Positions 1-10,816 are shown, counted from the first letter of the stretch. The stretch: 64,000 nucleotides of DNA from Microbacterium gubbeenense DSM 15944 (GCF_000422745.1 NZ_AUGQ01000002.1:62001-126000); one strand, 5' to 3'. Notes: a model not told the origin generated them from the sequence alone. Made by a program: numbers and translations.

Positions 1-673
1 TCCCGTCGCGCCACATGCGCTCGACGCGGCGATCCAGGCGTTCGACGAGCGCGGGCCGGTCCAGGCCGAGCGCGGCGATCGTCGTCTCGCGCCAGAGTGT
101 GGGCTTCTCGGGGAGCGCGGCACCGTGCCCTGAGCTTCCGAGGCGCAGGACCTCGAGTGCCCGCACGACGCGGCGGCCGTTGCGCGGATCCACGCGTTCG
201 GCCGTCGATGGGTCTGCCGCGCGGATCTCCTCGTAGAGGGCTCCCGCCCCCTCCGCCGCCAGGCGCGCCTCGAGCTCGGCGCGCAGCGCCTCGTCACGAG
301 GCGGGAACTGGAAATCGTAGACCACGCTCGAGACGTACAGCCCCGATCCCCCGACGAGGATCGCGTGCCGGCCGCGCGCGATCACGTCATCGATCACGGC
401 GCGTGCGCGCGGCTGATACGACGCGACCGCCGCATCCTGGGTCACCTCGAGCACGTCGAGCATGTGGTGCGGGATGCCGCGGCGCTCTTCCGGCGCGAGC
501 TTCGCCGTTCCGATGTCCATACCCCGGTACAGCTGCATCGCGTCGGCGTTGACGACCTCGGCGGGCTCTCCGCGCGAGGCGAGTCGCTCGGCGAGATCGA
601 GCGAGAGGTCGCTCTTCCCGGTTCCCGTCGCGCCGACGACCACCCAGAGACGGGGGCCGTCAGATCCCGTCAC
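1..673 (-). CDS. miaA: tRNA dimethylallyltransferase MiaA (3' end beyond window)
   Basis: Transfers a dimethylallyl group from DMAPP to N6 of A37 in tRNAs reading UNN codons; its i6A product is the substrate of MiaB, encoded immediately upstream. About 224 residues are visible and the frame stays open to base 1. Seen: P-loop GATGTGKSD at residues 14-22, [17 protein letters not shown] from residue 42, then HHML, GGSGLYV and [11 protein letters not shown]. The start is GTG at 673, chosen because it makes a GTGA overlap with the miaB stop codon, which suggests translational coupling. The family is usually about 300 residues, so roughly a quarter is missing. Confidence 0.93.
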   Translation of the reverse strand, partial: MTGSDGPRLWVVVGATGTGKSDLSLDLAERLASRGEPAEVVNADAMQLYRGMDIGTAKLAPEERRGIPHHMLDVLEVTQDAAVASYQPRARAVIDDVIARGRHAILVGGSGLYVSSVVYDFQFPPRDEALRAELEARLAAEGAGALYEEIRAADPSTAERVDPRNGRRVVRALEVLRLGSSGHGAALPEKPTLWRETTIAALGLDRPALVERLDRRVERMWRDG

Positions 674-2214
674 AGGCCGACGCGGAGCGACGGGATGCCG
701 AGGCCGACCGATGCGTCTGCCGCGCCGACCGCCGTGGGAACCGCGCAGCTCGCGGAGAGGCTGCGGTCGTACGCGTCGCCCGCGCGGGTGCGGCGCACGA
801 CGAGCGGCGCACCGTCGATGCTGTCCGCGAGGAGGTGCGACGGCGCGGCGTGCGTGACCTCCACCGACACGACGTCGCCCGGCCGCGGGGTCTCGGACCC
901 CTCCGGCACCTCGAAATGCACGAGGCGGTTGTCTTCGGCGCGGCCGGTCAGGCGATGCGTGGCCGCATCCTTCTTGCCCTCGCCCGTCGACACGAGGACC
1001 TCGAGGCGGCGGCCGACCTGCTTCTCGTTCTCTTCGAGAGTGATGCGCTTCTGCAGCGCCATCAGGCGGTCGTAGCGCTCGGTCACGACGTGCTTCGGCA
1101 CCTGGTTCGGCATCGTCGCGGCGGGCGTTCCCTCGCGGATCGAGTACTGGAAGGTGAAGGCGCTCGCGAATCGAGCCGCCTCGACGACCCGCAGTGTGTC
1201 TTCGAAATCCTCGTCGGTCTCGCCGGGGAAGCCCACAATGATGTCGGTCGTGATCGCCGCGTCGGGCATCTTCTCGCGCACCCGGTCGAGGATGCCGAGG
1301 AACTTCTTCGATCGGTACGACCGGCGCATGTCCTTCAGCACCTTGTCGCTGCCCGACTGCAGCGGCATGTGCAGCTGCGGCATGACGTTGGGAGTCTCGG
1401 CCATGGCGTCGATCACGTCGTCGGTGAAGGCGGCGGGATGCGGACTCGTGAAGCGCACGCGCTCGAGCCCCTCGATGTCGCCGCAGGCCCGCAGCAGCTT
1501 GCTGAACGCCTGACGGTCACCGAACTCGACGCCGTAGCTGTTCACGTTCTGGCCGAGCAGCGTGACCTCGATCGCGCCGTCGTCGGTCAGGAGCTTGATC
1601 TCCTCGAGGATGTCGCCCGGGCGACGATCCTTCTCCTTGCCGCGCAGGCTCGGCACGATGCAGAACGTGCACGTGTTGTTGCAGCCGACGGAGATCGATA
1701 CCCAGCCCGAGTAGTGCGAGTCGCGCTTCGTGGGAAGCGTCGACGGGAACACCTCGAGCGATTCGAGGATCTCGAGCTCGGCCTCGCCGTTGTGGCGCGA
1801 GCGCTCCAGAAGCTGCGGGAGGGAGCCCATGTTGTGCGTGCCGAACACGACGTCGACCCACGGCGCCTTCTTCGTCACGACGTCCTGGTCCATCTGCGCG
1901 AGGCAGCCGCCCACGGCGATCTGCATGCCCGCGTGACGCTCCTTCACTGACTTGAGGTACCCGAGCGTGCCGTACAGCTTGCCGGCGGCGTTCTCGCGCA
2001 CGGCGCACGTGTTGATGATGACGACGTCGGGATCGTGCCCCTCGGGGGCGGGCAGGTAGCCCGCGCTCTCGAGCGACCCGGACATGCGCTCGGAGTCGTG
2101 CACATTCATCTGGCACCCGAACGTGCGCACCTCGTACGTGCGGGCGCGACCGGTGGCGTCGACTGCTGCGGCAGAGGGCGCGATGAGCGTGGGGGCTGAA
2201 GATGGCGTGGTCAT
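670..2214 (-). CDS. miaB: tRNA-2-methylthio-N6-dimethylallyladenosine synthase MiaB
   Basis: Radical-SAM enzyme that adds the 2-methylthio group to i6A37 of tRNA. 514 residues. The N-terminal methylthiotransferase domain has the three auxiliary-cluster cysteines at about C34 (FGCQMN), C70 (NTCAVRE) and C104 (GGCLAQ). The radical-SAM cluster CNNTCTFC is at residues 178-185, and a TRAM-like segment follows near the C-terminus. ATG at 2214 is chosen: in-frame codons further upstream encode a low-complexity Arg-rich stretch unlike the family. A TANNNT box lies ten bases upstream. The C-terminal tail of about 40 residues after the TRAM region is not recognisable. Confidence 0.96.
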   Translation of the reverse strand: MTTPSSAPTLIAPSAAAVDATGRARTYEVRTFGCQMNVHDSERMSGSLESAGYLPAPEGHDPDVVIINTCAVRENAAGKLYGTLGYLKSVKERHAGMQIAVGGCLAQMDQDVVTKKAPWVDVVFGTHNMGSLPQLLERSRHNGEAELEILESLEVFPSTLPTKRDSHYSGWVSISVGCNNTCTFCIVPSLRGKEKDRRPGDILEEIKLLTDDGAIEVTLLGQNVNSYGVEFGDRQAFSKLLRACGDIEGLERVRFTSPHPAAFTDDVIDAMAETPNVMPQLHMPLQSGSDKVLKDMRRSYRSKKFLGILDRVREKMPDAAITTDIIVGFPGETDEDFEDTLRVVEAARFASAFTFQYSIREGTPAATMPNQVPKHVVTERYDRLMALQKRITLEENEKQVGRRLEVLVSTGEGKKDAATHRLTGRAEDNRLVHFEVPEGSETPRPGDVVSVEVTHAAPSHLLADSIDGAPLVVRRTRAGDAYDRSLSASCAVPTAVGAADASVGLGIPSLRVGL

Positions 2215-2224
2215 AACACAGTCG

Positions 2225-2230
2225 ATTCTA
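2225..2230 (-). promoter_or_regulatory. Candidate -10 element of miaB (TAGAAT)
   Basis: TAGAAT on the minus strand, ten bases before the miaB ATG. Transcription would start only about three bases before the ATG, and no Shine-Dalgarno sequence is visible, so the message would be nearly leaderless. No convincing -35 box. Confidence 0.4.
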
Positions 2231-2287
2231 CGTAACCGCGGATCATCGGGCGTGTGAGAACCCCTGATCCGTGAGAAACGACGCGAC

Positions 2288-3034
2288 TCATCTGAACCGT
2301 ACGCGCGAGGTGCCGCCCGAACCGGTCTCATCGAGCGCCTGCTTCGCGACGCTCATGGCGAGAGAGCCGCCGTACCCCCGTCGCGACAGCTGCCCGACGA
2401 GGCGGCGCAGCGCGGTGTCGCGATCGAGCCGCGCGAGGCTCGAGGCCTTGCCGCGAGCGAACTCGAGCGCACGCTCGTAGTCGTCGTCGGGAAGCGATTC
2501 CAGGGCGCGGTCGATGGCCTCCCGCGAGATGCCCCGCTTCGACAGCGTCTGCTCGACGGCACGCCTGCCCTGATTCTTGCGCGTCACCGACTGGTACACG
2601 ATCTGCTCGGCGACCACGTCGTCGTCGAGAGCGCCGGCAGCCGACAGCCGCTCGGTGATCTCGTCGACGTCATGCGGGTCAACCCCATCGCGCCGCAACC
2701 GATCTCGCGCCTCGCGCTCGGAGAGCCCGCGGCTGGCGATCGACCTCGTCAGCCGCGCCTCGGCGCGACGCAGCAGCTCCGCATCGTCCGAGTCGTCGCC
2801 GGACGGCTCGGCGCCCGACGACGACTCGGACGACGGTGCATCACCGACCATGGGCGCGTCCGCGCTGATCGGGCGCGCCGGCTGCGCGTTCCACGTCGTG
2901 TGCCAGCTGTTCTCGTCGCTCGGGCCGTCGGCCTGTTCCGGGTCCGCAGGGGGCGGAGCAGACGGCACCGGACCGCCGAACAGCGGCACCACGGGGGCGA
3001 GCTTCTCCTCGCCCCCGTGCGCGTCGTCACTCAT
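2288..3034 (-). CDS. recX: Regulatory protein RecX
   Basis: RecX binds RecA and limits filament growth. 248 residues. An acidic, Pro/Ser-rich N-terminal extension of about 100 residues, not part of the family core, precedes the alpha-helical RecX repeats ([20 protein letters not shown] near residue 95, later [11 protein letters not shown] and [12 protein letters not shown]). The gene starts eight bases after the recA stop and is surely co-transcribed with it, the usual actinobacterial order. Start ATG 3034. A 73-base gap with no clear terminator separates it from miaB. Confidence 0.92.
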   Translation of the reverse strand: MSDDAHGGEEKLAPVVPLFGGPVPSAPPPADPEQADGPSDENSWHTTWNAQPARPISADAPMVGDAPSSESSSGAEPSGDDSDDAELLRRAEARLTRSIASRGLSEREARDRLRRDGVDPHDVDEITERLSAAGALDDDVVAEQIVYQSVTRKNQGRRAVEQTLSKRGISREAIDRALESLPDDDYERALEFARGKASSLARLDRDTALRRLVGQLSRRGYGGSLAMSVAKQALDETGSGGTSRVRFR

Positions 3035-3042
3035 GATGGCGA

Positions 3043-4107
<1,065 letters not shown>

Positions 4108-4153
4108 GATGAACTCCTTTTCGCTCGTAATCCGCCGCCCATAGGCTGTCGCG

Positions 4154-4174
4154 ACCCGCCTCTGAGGGGCGGGT
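4154..4174 (-). other. Hairpin in the recA 5' leader
   Basis: ACCCGCC and GGCGGGT form a 7-bp stem with a 7-base loop between the promoter and the recA start. No T-run follows. It could attenuate read-through from the clgR-DUF3046 side or stabilise the leader; function unknown. Confidence 0.45.
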
Positions 4175-4211
4175 TCTTCGACAGGGCGCGTAGCCTCTGC
4201 GGCTGATCGCC

Positions 4212-4234
4212 ACGTTACGGAGAACCACTGACAA
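4212..4234 (-). promoter_or_regulatory. RecA-NDp-type promoter of recA
   Basis: The minus strand reads TTGTCAGTG, eight bases, TAACGT. This fits the mycobacterial RecA-NDp consensus TTGTCRGTG-N8-TANNNT, the LexA/RecA-independent DNA-damage promoter recognised with the ClgR-type activator ClpR. The -10 ends 104 bases before the recA ATG. The clgR homologue at 4590-4901 makes the pairing plausible. Confidence 0.75.
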
Positions 4235-4314
4235 ACGAAGCCGTCGGTCACCGCAATGTGGAGAACCAGTACAGATTCCACGTTGGGAACGACGTTACGC
4301 CGCGCTGGACAAAT

Positions 4315-4355
4315 ATTCGAACGCGACGCGCCGACGTCGACTGATAATTCGAACG
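4315..4355. promoter_or_regulatory. Two direct copies of ATTCGAACG upstream of recA
   Basis: ATTCGAACG occurs at 4315-4323 and again at 4347-4355, 32 bases apart, about three helical turns. TCGAAC is one half of the actinobacterial LexA box (TCGAAC-N4-GTTCGA), but neither copy has a good second half. They may be degenerate LexA sites or sites for another regulator. Confidence 0.3.
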
Positions 4356-4360
4356 ATCAG

Positions 4361-4579
4361 TCAGGCGCGGGGTGGTTTGAGTCCCGCGCCGTATCGCGCG
4401 GCCTCGGGAAGATCGGCCTCAGCGCACAGCGCGACCCACACCTCGCGGGGCGGAACGCCGCTGTCGATCGCGGCGCTCGCCGTCAGGCCGATGCCCGGCA
4501 GAACGAGGTCAGCGAGGACCCACGTCGCGCGCGCGCCGAAGTACTCGTCGACCGCACGCAAGAACTCGCTTCGCCTCAT
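4361..4579 (-). CDS. DUF3046 family protein
   Basis: 72-residue protein of a small actinobacterial family with no known function, characteristically encoded beside recA. Seen: MRRSEFLRAVDEYFG at the N-terminus and VPPREVWVALCAEADLP in the second half, matching the family pattern in which a D-E-x-F-G segment is followed by a V-W-x-A-x-C segment. Start ATG 4579, ten bases after the clgR stop, so it is probably co-transcribed with clgR. No signal peptide or membrane segment. Confidence 0.85.
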   Translation of the reverse strand: MRRSEFLRAVDEYFGARATWVLADLVLPGIGLTASAAIDSGVPPREVWVALCAEADLPEAARYGAGLKPPRA

Positions 4580-4589
4580 GCGGAGCGGA

Positions 4590-4901
4590 TCAATGCAGCG
4601 ACAGCTCGGGCTCGACCTCGGCCACGAGGTCGTCCGGAACCACGTCCGGGAACGCGTCCTCGATGCCCTCGAGCACGGCGAGACGATCGCCCACGCGGCG
4701 CATCACGCTCGACATCGAGACGCCGAGGGCGTCGGTCACAGCGGCGAGGATCTCACTCGAGACCTCTTTCTGCCCGCGCTCGACCTCGCTGAGGTAACCG
4801 AGTGCGACGCTCGCACGGCTCGCGACCTGGCGGAGCGTCTGGCCCTGCTGCTGTCGGAAATCCCGAAGCACGTCGCCGATCTCTTGACGAATCAGAATCA
4901 T
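4590..4901 (-). CDS. clgR: ClgR-type XRE-family transcriptional regulator
   Basis: 103 residues. In related actinobacteria ClgR/ClpR activates clp protease genes and RecA-NDp-type promoters after DNA or envelope stress, and is itself degraded by Clp. Seen: an N-terminal helix-turn-helix (residues about 8-65) with LRQVASRASVALGYLSEVER and KEVSSEILAAVTDALGV, strongly resembling characterised ClgR proteins, then a short acidic tail. Start ATG 4901 follows a GGGGGAGGG ribosome site. The gene lies between cinA and recA, the usual actinobacterial arrangement. A -10-like TACGCT lies within the 153-base upstream gap; I could not identify an autoregulatory operator. Confidence 0.88.
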   Translation of the reverse strand: MILIRQEIGDVLRDFRQQQGQTLRQVASRASVALGYLSEVERGQKEVSSEILAAVTDALGVSMSSVMRRVGDRLAVLEGIEDAFPDVVPDDLVAEVEPELSLH

Positions 4902-5054
4902 GACGGGCCCTCCCCCTCGTTATTCGCGTCTGTCGATGTGGTTCGCGCGGGGCCGGGGCTCCGCGCCAGGTCATACCAGCGTAGTCGAGAATCCTGGGTG
5001 GTGGACGTCATATCTCGAGTGATCACATGGGAGAAACGCACATCGCGACCCGGT

Positions 5055-5561
5055 TTATTCCCGTGCGGACGTCAGCGCCTCGACGGCGAGAGCGATGACG
5101 CCATGCGCCGCTCCGCGGCGGATCTCGTCGCGCGTGCCCGCGTACACGTGCCGGCTCCCCCAGTAGCCCTCCGGCGTCGAGACGCCGAGGTGCACGAGGC
5201 CCACCGGCTGACCGTCGGGCGATTCGGGACCCGCGATTCCGGTCGTCGCCAGCCCCACGTCCGCGTCGGATCCGTCGACGCGCAGAGCGCGTCGGACGCC
5301 CTCTGACATCTGCCGCGCAACGTCGGCGTGCACGGCGCCGTGGACCGCGAGCAGATCGCCGTCGACGCCGAGGAGTTCGCGCTTGACGCGCGTGTCGTAC
5401 GCCACGACGCCGCCGCGCATTGCGGCGGAGGCGCCCGGAACATCGATGATCGCGGCCGCGACCAGGCCGCCCGTCAACGACTCAGCCGCTCCGACCGACC
5501 ACCCGCGCCGCCGGAGCTCGACGAGCAGCTGCGCCGCGGCGGATCCGTCGTTGCGCGGCAT
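5055..5561 (-). CDS. cinA: CinA family protein / nicotinamide-nucleotide amidohydrolase (PncC)
   Basis: 168 residues, corresponding to the stand-alone C-terminal CinA domain. Family members deamidate nicotinamide mononucleotide to nicotinate mononucleotide in pyridine-nucleotide recycling. Seen: AAESLTGGLVAAAIIDVPGAS near residues 24-44, GGVVAYDTRVK, and GLATTGIAGPESPDGQPVG, all family hallmarks. The start overlaps the pgsA stop by one base (TGATG), implying a pgsA-cinA operon. The N-terminal molybdopterin-binding domain of longer CinA proteins is absent, as is usual in this lineage. Confidence 0.92.
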   Translation of the reverse strand: MPRNDGSAAAQLLVELRRRGWSVGAAESLTGGLVAAAIIDVPGASAAMRGGVVAYDTRVKRELLGVDGDLLAVHGAVHADVARQMSEGVRRALRVDGSDADVGLATTGIAGPESPDGQPVGLVHLGVSTPEGYWGSRHVYAGTRDEIRRGAAHGVIALAVEALTSARE

Positions 5562-6133
5562 CAGCGGGCCCGGGACCCGCGTGCCTGCGCAATGACGTAA
5601 TCAATGCCGCTGACGACGGTGAGCACCACGACGATCCACAAGCCGACGGCCGTCACGGTCGTCCACGCCGTGGCGCCGATCAGCAGACCGAGCGGCAACA
5701 GCGCCCATCCGAGCACGACCCCTTGCACGGCCGTCTTGACCTTGCCGAGCCACGCGGCCGCGACGTCGTGCGTGTGCCGAACGACCAGCCGGTGCGCCGT
5801 CACGCCCCACTCCCGCACGAGAATCACGACGACCATCCACCAGGGCATCTCCGCGAGAATCGCCAGACCCACGAACGCCAGCCCCGTGAGGAGCTTGTCG
5901 GCGATCGGATCCCAGAGCTTGCCGAAGTCGCTCACGATCTCGTACTTGCGGGCGAGGAAACCGTCGACCCAGTCGGTCGAGATCGCGATGATGAACAGGA
6001 CGGCCGCGACCCACCGCACCGCGATGTTCGCGTCGCCATAGGTGCCCCCGATCAGGAGGAGCACCACGAAGACCACCGCGAGAGGGATGCGGGCGATCGT
6101 GATCGCGTTGGGAAGCTGAGGATGAATCGCCAT
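5561..6133 (-). CDS. pgsA: CDP-diacylglycerol-glycerol-3-phosphate 3-phosphatidyltransferase
   Basis: Membrane enzyme that makes phosphatidylglycerophosphate. 190 residues, about five hydrophobic segments. The full CDP-alcohol phosphotransferase motif D-x2-DG-x2-AR-x8-G-x3-D-x3-D runs from D54 to D79 (DWVDGFLAR ... GKLWDPIADK). The N-terminal LPNAITIARIPL is typical of PgsA. Start ATG 6133 has no strong Shine-Dalgarno site; it lies 22 bases after the ftsK stop. Other CDP-alcohol transferases share the motif, but the neighbourhood (ftsK, cinA, clgR) is that of pgsA. Confidence 0.92.
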   Translation of the reverse strand: MAIHPQLPNAITIARIPLAVVFVVLLLIGGTYGDANIAVRWVAAVLFIIAISTDWVDGFLARKYEIVSDFGKLWDPIADKLLTGLAFVGLAILAEMPWWMVVVILVREWGVTAHRLVVRHTHDVAAAWLGKVKTAVQGVVLGWALLPLGLLIGATAWTTVTAVGLWIVVVLTVVSGIDYVIAQARGSRAR

Positions 6134-6155
6134 GGGTCAAGTCTCGCAGGCGCGC

Positions 6156-9011
6156 TCAGTCGCGGCCTGTCAGGCCCCACGCATCTTCGTCATCGCTCTC
6201 GTCGACCACGGGAAGGCCCTCGTACTGCGCCTCGATCGGATCGGTGCCGTAGCGGTCGCTGGCGAGCGGCGCCGTCTGCGCCTCGGCCGGTGCCGCCGCC
6301 GCGGGCGTCGGGGCCGGAGCCGGAGACCTCGGCGGCTCCTCTCCCTTCAGCTGTGCGAGGACTGTCGCCAGCTGGTCGGGGGCCACGAGCACGTCGCGCG
6401 CCTTGGATCCCTCGCTCGGGCCCACGATCTCGCGGGACTCGAGCAGGTCCATCAGGCGGCCCGCCTTCGCGAACCCGACGCGCAGCTTGCGCTGCAGCAT
6501 CGACGTCGACCCGAACTGGCTCGATACGATCAGCTCGGTCGCGGCCAGGAGCACCTCGAGGTCGTCGCCGATGTCCTCGTCGATCTCCTTCTTCGGGGCC
6601 TCGAGCGCCTCCGCGACATCAGCCCGGTAATCGGGCCGCGCCTGCTTCGTCACGTGCTTGACGACCTCATCGATCTCGGCCTCGGTCACCCATGCGCCCT
6701 GCAGGCGGAACGGCTTCGACGAACCCATCGGCGAGAACAGCGCGTCACCCTGGCCGATGAGTTTGTCGGCGCCCGGGCCATCGAGGATCACGCGCGAATC
6801 GGTGACGCTCGTGACCGCGAACGCCATGCGGGAGGGCACGTTGGCCTTGATCAGGCCCGTGACGACGTCGACGGACGGGCGCTGCGTCGCGAGCACGAGG
6901 TGGATTCCCGAAGCACGAGCGAGCTGCGTGATGCGCACGATCGAGTCTTCGACGTCGCGCGGGGCGACCATCATGAGGTCGGCGAGCTCATCGACGACGA
7001 CGAGCAGGTACGGGTACGGCTTGAGCACGCGCTCGGAGCCGACCGGCAGCTGGATCTCGCCGGCCACGACCGCCTTGTTGAAGTCGTCGATGTGGCGGAA
7101 GCCGAACGACGCGAGGTCGTCGTACCGCATGTCCATCTCTTTCACGACCCACTGCAGCGCCTCGGCCGCCTTCTTCGGGTTCGTGATGATCGGCGTAATC
7201 AGGTGAGGAACCCCGGCGTAGCTCGTGAGCTCGACCCGCTTGGGGTCGACGAGCACCATGCGCACCTCGCTCGGCTTGGCGCGCATCAGCAGGCTCGTGA
7301 TCATCGAGTTCACGAAGCTCGACTTACCGGACCCGGTGGAGCCGGCGACGAGCAGGTGCGGCATCTTCGCGAGGTTCGCCACGACGAAGCCGCCCGAGAC
7401 GTCCTTGCCGACGGCGATCGTCAGGGGGTGCGTCGACCGCTGGGCCGCGGGCGAGCGCAGGATGTCGCCGAGCGCGACGGTCTCGCGATCGGCGTTCGGG
7501 ATCTCGATGCCGATCGCGCTCTTGCCCGGAATGGGCGCGAGGATGCGCACGTCGTTCGAGGCGACGGCATAGGAGATGTTGCTCGACAGCTGCGTGATCT
7601 TCTCGACCTTCACGCCCGGGCCGAGCTCGACCTCGTACTGGGTGACGGTCGGGCCGCGCGAGAACCCGGTGACCCTCGCGCCGACCTTGAACTCCTCGAA
7701 GACCTTCTCGATCTGTGCGACCGTGCGGTCGTTCGCCTCGGAGCTGACGACGGCCGGCGGACCCGCCGCGAGCGCCGCCGGAGACGGGAGCACGTACGGC
7801 GCCTCGGGGGGCTGCGGACCGCGAGCGCCCGGGCCGTCGGTGCCGAAGCCCGAGATGCCGCCGAAGTCGCCGTCCGACCCGTCGTCGCCATCGCCGATCA
7901 GGCTGAAGCCGGTGTCCTCCGAGCCGCTCGAGCCGCGCAGCCGGTCGAGGGCCGGGCTGTTGAGCACCTCGGTGACCTGGTCGGCCGGCGCCGCGGCGGG
8001 CTCATCGAATGGCGCGAACGTGGGGTTCGTCGGTGCGTCGACCGCGACGACCGCGTTGTCGTAGCCGCGATCGGTCTGCTTGCCGAGCAGGTCGGTGAGG
8101 TGCTCGGGGTCGGTCACGACGTCGACGTCCTCTTCGCGACCGGAGGCGTTGCGCCGCCACCAGGGCAGTTCGTCGGCGCCGTCGAACAGCTCCGACTCGT
8201 CGGACTTCTTGCGGCGACCGCGACGACCGCGTGCGGGCTTCTCCTCGAGCACCTTCGTGGCCGTCTCGTCGGCCGACGCATCTGCCCGGTCGTCTGAGCG
8301 CGGGGTGTCGTCGAACATCCACGTGTACAGGTCGCCGAGGCGGCGCCCGATGCGGTTGGGCGGGGTCTTGGTGATGATCAGCAGACTGAGGAGCACGAAT
8401 ATGCCGAGCACGGCATACGCGCCGATCGGTGTGATCAGGAGCGCGAGCGGCTCGCCGAGCATCCAGCCGAATAGGCCGCCCGAGGCACTGAGCGCCGGCA
8501 TGCCGTCGGCCGGGGCGGGGCGGTCGAGTGCGACGTGGCAGATTGCAGCCACCGAGATCGTGAAGAGCGCGAACCCGATGCCCACGCGACCGTTGTCGTT
8601 GACCGACGCGGGGTGGCGGAACAGCCAGCCGGCCAGGAAGAGCAGCAGCACGGGGAAGACGAACGCGGCGCGCCCCATCACGAGCCCGAACGTGAACGCG
8701 CTGATGTTGCCGGCGACCTCGTCGCCGATGAAGAACCACTCGGTGACGGCGCCCGCAATGGCGAGCAGCACGAGCAGGAACGGAAAGCCGTCGCGGCGAT
8801 CGTCGCGCTCGAGGTCTTCGGAACCGAACGCGCGGAACACGCCGCCGACCGCGTGGGCCAGGCCGTTCCACATGCGCACCGGCACGGCCGGGCGCTCGGG
8901 ATCGTCGATGTGTTTCTTCGGCGCGGGCGCGGCCTTCTTCGACGCCCCCTTGCCGGAGGCGCGCGAGGAGTTCTGACCGGCGCTCTTGGGCGCGGTTGAC
9001 GAGCGTGCCAT
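6156..9011 (-). CDS. ftsK: DNA translocase FtsK
   Basis: Septal ATPase that pumps chromosome termini apart and activates XerCD at dif. 951 residues. Layout: basic N-terminus, four membrane helices between residues about 80 and 230, a Pro/Gly/acidic linker to about 430, then the motor with Walker [10 protein letters not shown] and Walker [15 protein letters not shown], and a C-terminal gamma winged-helix domain ([23 protein letters not shown]) that reads KOPS. ATG 9011 is preceded by TACGGT seven bases upstream and no ribosome site, so the mRNA is probably leaderless. Confidence 0.97.
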   Translation of the reverse strand: MARSSTAPKSAGQNSSRASGKGASKKAAPAPKKHIDDPERPAVPVRMWNGLAHAVGGVFRAFGSEDLERDDRRDGFPFLLVLLAIAGAVTEWFFIGDEVAGNISAFTFGLVMGRAAFVFPVLLLFLAGWLFRHPASVNDNGRVGIGFALFTISVAAICHVALDRPAPADGMPALSASGGLFGWMLGEPLALLITPIGAYAVLGIFVLLSLLIITKTPPNRIGRRLGDLYTWMFDDTPRSDDRADASADETATKVLEEKPARGRRGRRKKSDESELFDGADELPWWRRNASGREEDVDVVTDPEHLTDLLGKQTDRGYDNAVVAVDAPTNPTFAPFDEPAAAPADQVTEVLNSPALDRLRGSSGSEDTGFSLIGDGDDGSDGDFGGISGFGTDGPGARGPQPPEAPYVLPSPAALAAGPPAVVSSEANDRTVAQIEKVFEEFKVGARVTGFSRGPTVTQYEVELGPGVKVEKITQLSSNISYAVASNDVRILAPIPGKSAIGIEIPNADRETVALGDILRSPAAQRSTHPLTIAVGKDVSGGFVVANLAKMPHLLVAGSTGSGKSSFVNSMITSLLMRAKPSEVRMVLVDPKRVELTSYAGVPHLITPIITNPKKAAEALQWVVKEMDMRYDDLASFGFRHIDDFNKAVVAGEIQLPVGSERVLKPYPYLLVVVDELADLMMVAPRDVEDSIVRITQLARASGIHLVLATQRPSVDVVTGLIKANVPSRMAFAVTSVTDSRVILDGPGADKLIGQGDALFSPMGSSKPFRLQGAWVTEAEIDEVVKHVTKQARPDYRADVAEALEAPKKEIDEDIGDDLEVLLAATELIVSSQFGSTSMLQRKLRVGFAKAGRLMDLLESREIVGPSEGSKARDVLVAPDQLATVLAQLKGEEPPRSPAPAPTPAAAAPAEAQTAPLASDRYGTDPIEAQYEGLPVVDESDDEDAWGLTGRD

Positions 9012-9018
9012 GGGTTAT

Positions 9019-9024
9019 ACCGTA
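9019..9024 (-). promoter_or_regulatory. -10 element of ftsK (TACGGT), leaderless start
   Basis: TACGGT on the minus strand, seven bases before the ATG of ftsK; transcription should start at or beside the start codon. No clear -35. Confidence 0.5.
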
Positions 9025-9061
9025 CGCGCGACCCCCGACATTCTCAGGGAGGACGCGCAAA

Positions 9062-9089
9062 GCCCGGGCGAACCCGCAGGTGCCCGGGC
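9062..9089 (-). terminator. Terminator after rnj
   Basis: GCCCGGGC repeated as inverted arms around a 12-base loop, followed on the minus strand by TTTGCGCG. It ends the thyA-folA-dapA-rnj transcription unit before ftsK. Confidence 0.7.
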
Positions 9090-9105
9090 CGTGCGCTTCG
9101 GCGGC

Positions 9106-10782
9106 CTACGCCTCGATGACGAGCGGCACGATCATCGGGCGGCGGCGCAGACGCTGACCGACCCAGCGGCCGATCGTGCGGCGGATGATCTGCGACAGCG
9201 CGTGGTTGTCGCGCACGCCCTTCTGGCCGGCCTCTTCGAGCGCGGCCGCGATCTTCGGACGGATCTTGTCGAAGACCTTGTCGTCCTCCGCGAATCCGCG
9301 GGCGTGGATCTCGGGGCCGGTCACGATCTTGCCGGTCTTCGAGTCGACCACGACGATGATCGAGATGAAGCCCTCTTCGCCGAGCGTGCGGCGATCCTTA
9401 AGATCGGCGTCGGTGATTTCACCGACGGACGAGCCGTCGACGTAGACGAAGCCGAGGTCGAGCTGACCCGACACCCATGCCTCGCCGTCCTTGAGGTCGA
9501 CCGACGTGCCGTTCTCGACGATGAAGACGTTGTTCTCGGGGATGCCGGTCTGCTGCGCGAGAGCGGAGCTCGCGGCCAGGTGGCGGTACTCGCCGTGCAC
9601 CGGGATGACGTTCTTCGGCTGCAGGATGTTGTAGCAGTACAGCAGCTCGCCGGCCGCCGCGTGGCCCGACACGTGCACCTTGGCGTTGGCCTTGTGCACG
9701 ACGTTGGCGCCGAGCTTGGTGAGCCCGTCGATCACGCGGTAGACGGCGTTCTCGTTGCCCGGGATCAGGCTCGAGGCGAGAATGACGGTATCGCCCTCGC
9801 CCGGCGTGATCGCGTGGTCGCGGTTCGCCATGCGGCTGAGCACGGCCATCGGCTCGCCCTGCGAACCGGTCGACATGTACACGATCTTGTCGTCGGGGAT
9901 GTCGTGCGACTTCTTGTAGTCGACGAGCGTGCCGTCGGGAACCGTGAGATAGCCGAGCTGCTGCGCGATCGTCATGTTGCGCACCATGGAGCGGCCGAGC
10001 AGCGCGACGCGACGGCCGTTCACGACGGCCGCGTCGATGATCTGCTGCACGCGGTGAACGTGGCTCGAGAAGCTCGCGACGATGACGCGTCCGGCGGTCT
10101 TCGACATCACCTGCTCGATGACGGGGCCGATCTGGCTCTCGGTGGGCGTGAAGCCCGGAACCTCGGCGTTGGTCGAGTCGGGCAGGAACAGGTCGATGCC
10201 CTCCTCCCCCAGCCGTGCGAACGCGCGCAGGTCGGTGATGCGGCCGTCGAGCGGCAGCTGATCCATCTTGAAGTCGCCCGTGTGCAGCACGAGGCCGGCG
10301 TCGGTGCGGATCGCGACCGCGAGCGCGTCCGGGATCGAATGGTTCACCGCGACGAACTCGAGCTCGAAGCCCGCGACCTGGCGGATCTCGTTCTCGCGCA
10401 CGACGTGCGTGACGGGGGTGATCCGGTGCTCCTTGAGCTTCGCGGTGATGAGCGCGAGCGTGAGCTTCGATCCGTAGATCGGGATGTCCTCCCGCATGCG
10501 AAGAAGGTACGGCACCGCGCCGATGTGGTCCTCGTGGCCGTGCGTGAGCACGAGGCCCACGATGTCGTTCAGGCGATCGCGCAGCGGCTCCATGTCGGGC
10601 AGGATCAGGTCGACGCCGGGCTGGTGCTCCTCGGGGAACAGCACGCCGCAGTCGACGAGCATGATCTTGCCGTCGAACTCGTACATGGCCATGTTGCGGC
10701 CGACCTCGCCGAGGCCTCCGAGAGGCGTGACGCGCAGGGCGCCGGATTCGAGTGAGGGCGGGTCGAAGACAGGGGTAGTCAT
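9106..10782 (-). CDS. rnj: Ribonuclease J
   Basis: Metallo-beta-lactamase/beta-CASP ribonuclease with endo- and 5'-exonuclease activity, central to mRNA decay and rRNA maturation in actinobacteria. 558 residues. Zinc motif HGHEDHIGA at residues 81-89, beta-CASP segments including GRSMVRN and STGSQGEPMAVLSRMA, and VHGEYRHL in the C-terminal half. ATG 10782 has GGAAAGG upstream, and the protein starts with a short variable arm before LRVTPLGGLGEVG. It follows dapA by 34 bases, the usual actinobacterial order. Confidence 0.95.
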   Translation of the reverse strand: MTTPVFDPPSLESGALRVTPLGGLGEVGRNMAMYEFDGKIMLVDCGVLFPEEHQPGVDLILPDMEPLRDRLNDIVGLVLTHGHEDHIGAVPYLLRMREDIPIYGSKLTLALITAKLKEHRITPVTHVVRENEIRQVAGFELEFVAVNHSIPDALAVAIRTDAGLVLHTGDFKMDQLPLDGRITDLRAFARLGEEGIDLFLPDSTNAEVPGFTPTESQIGPVIEQVMSKTAGRVIVASFSSHVHRVQQIIDAAVVNGRRVALLGRSMVRNMTIAQQLGYLTVPDGTLVDYKKSHDIPDDKIVYMSTGSQGEPMAVLSRMANRDHAITPGEGDTVILASSLIPGNENAVYRVIDGLTKLGANVVHKANAKVHVSGHAAAGELLYCYNILQPKNVIPVHGEYRHLAASSALAQQTGIPENNVFIVENGTSVDLKDGEAWVSGQLDLGFVYVDGSSVGEITDADLKDRRTLGEEGFISIIVVVDSKTGKIVTGPEIHARGFAEDDKVFDKIRPKIAAALEEAGQKGVRDNHALSQIIRRTIGRWVGQRLRRRPMIVPLVIEA

Positions 10783-10816
10783 TGTGCCTTTCCGCGCTGT
10801 CGCGCAGGGGTGGTCG

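Noticed and set aside
4305..4320. TCGAATATTTGTCCAG as a LexA box
   Set aside because: Only about ten of sixteen positions match the actinobacterial consensus and the right half is poor.
4902..5054. ClgR autoregulatory operator upstream of clgR
   Set aside because: Two TTCGCG words are present but without the spacing or symmetry of the published ClgR site.
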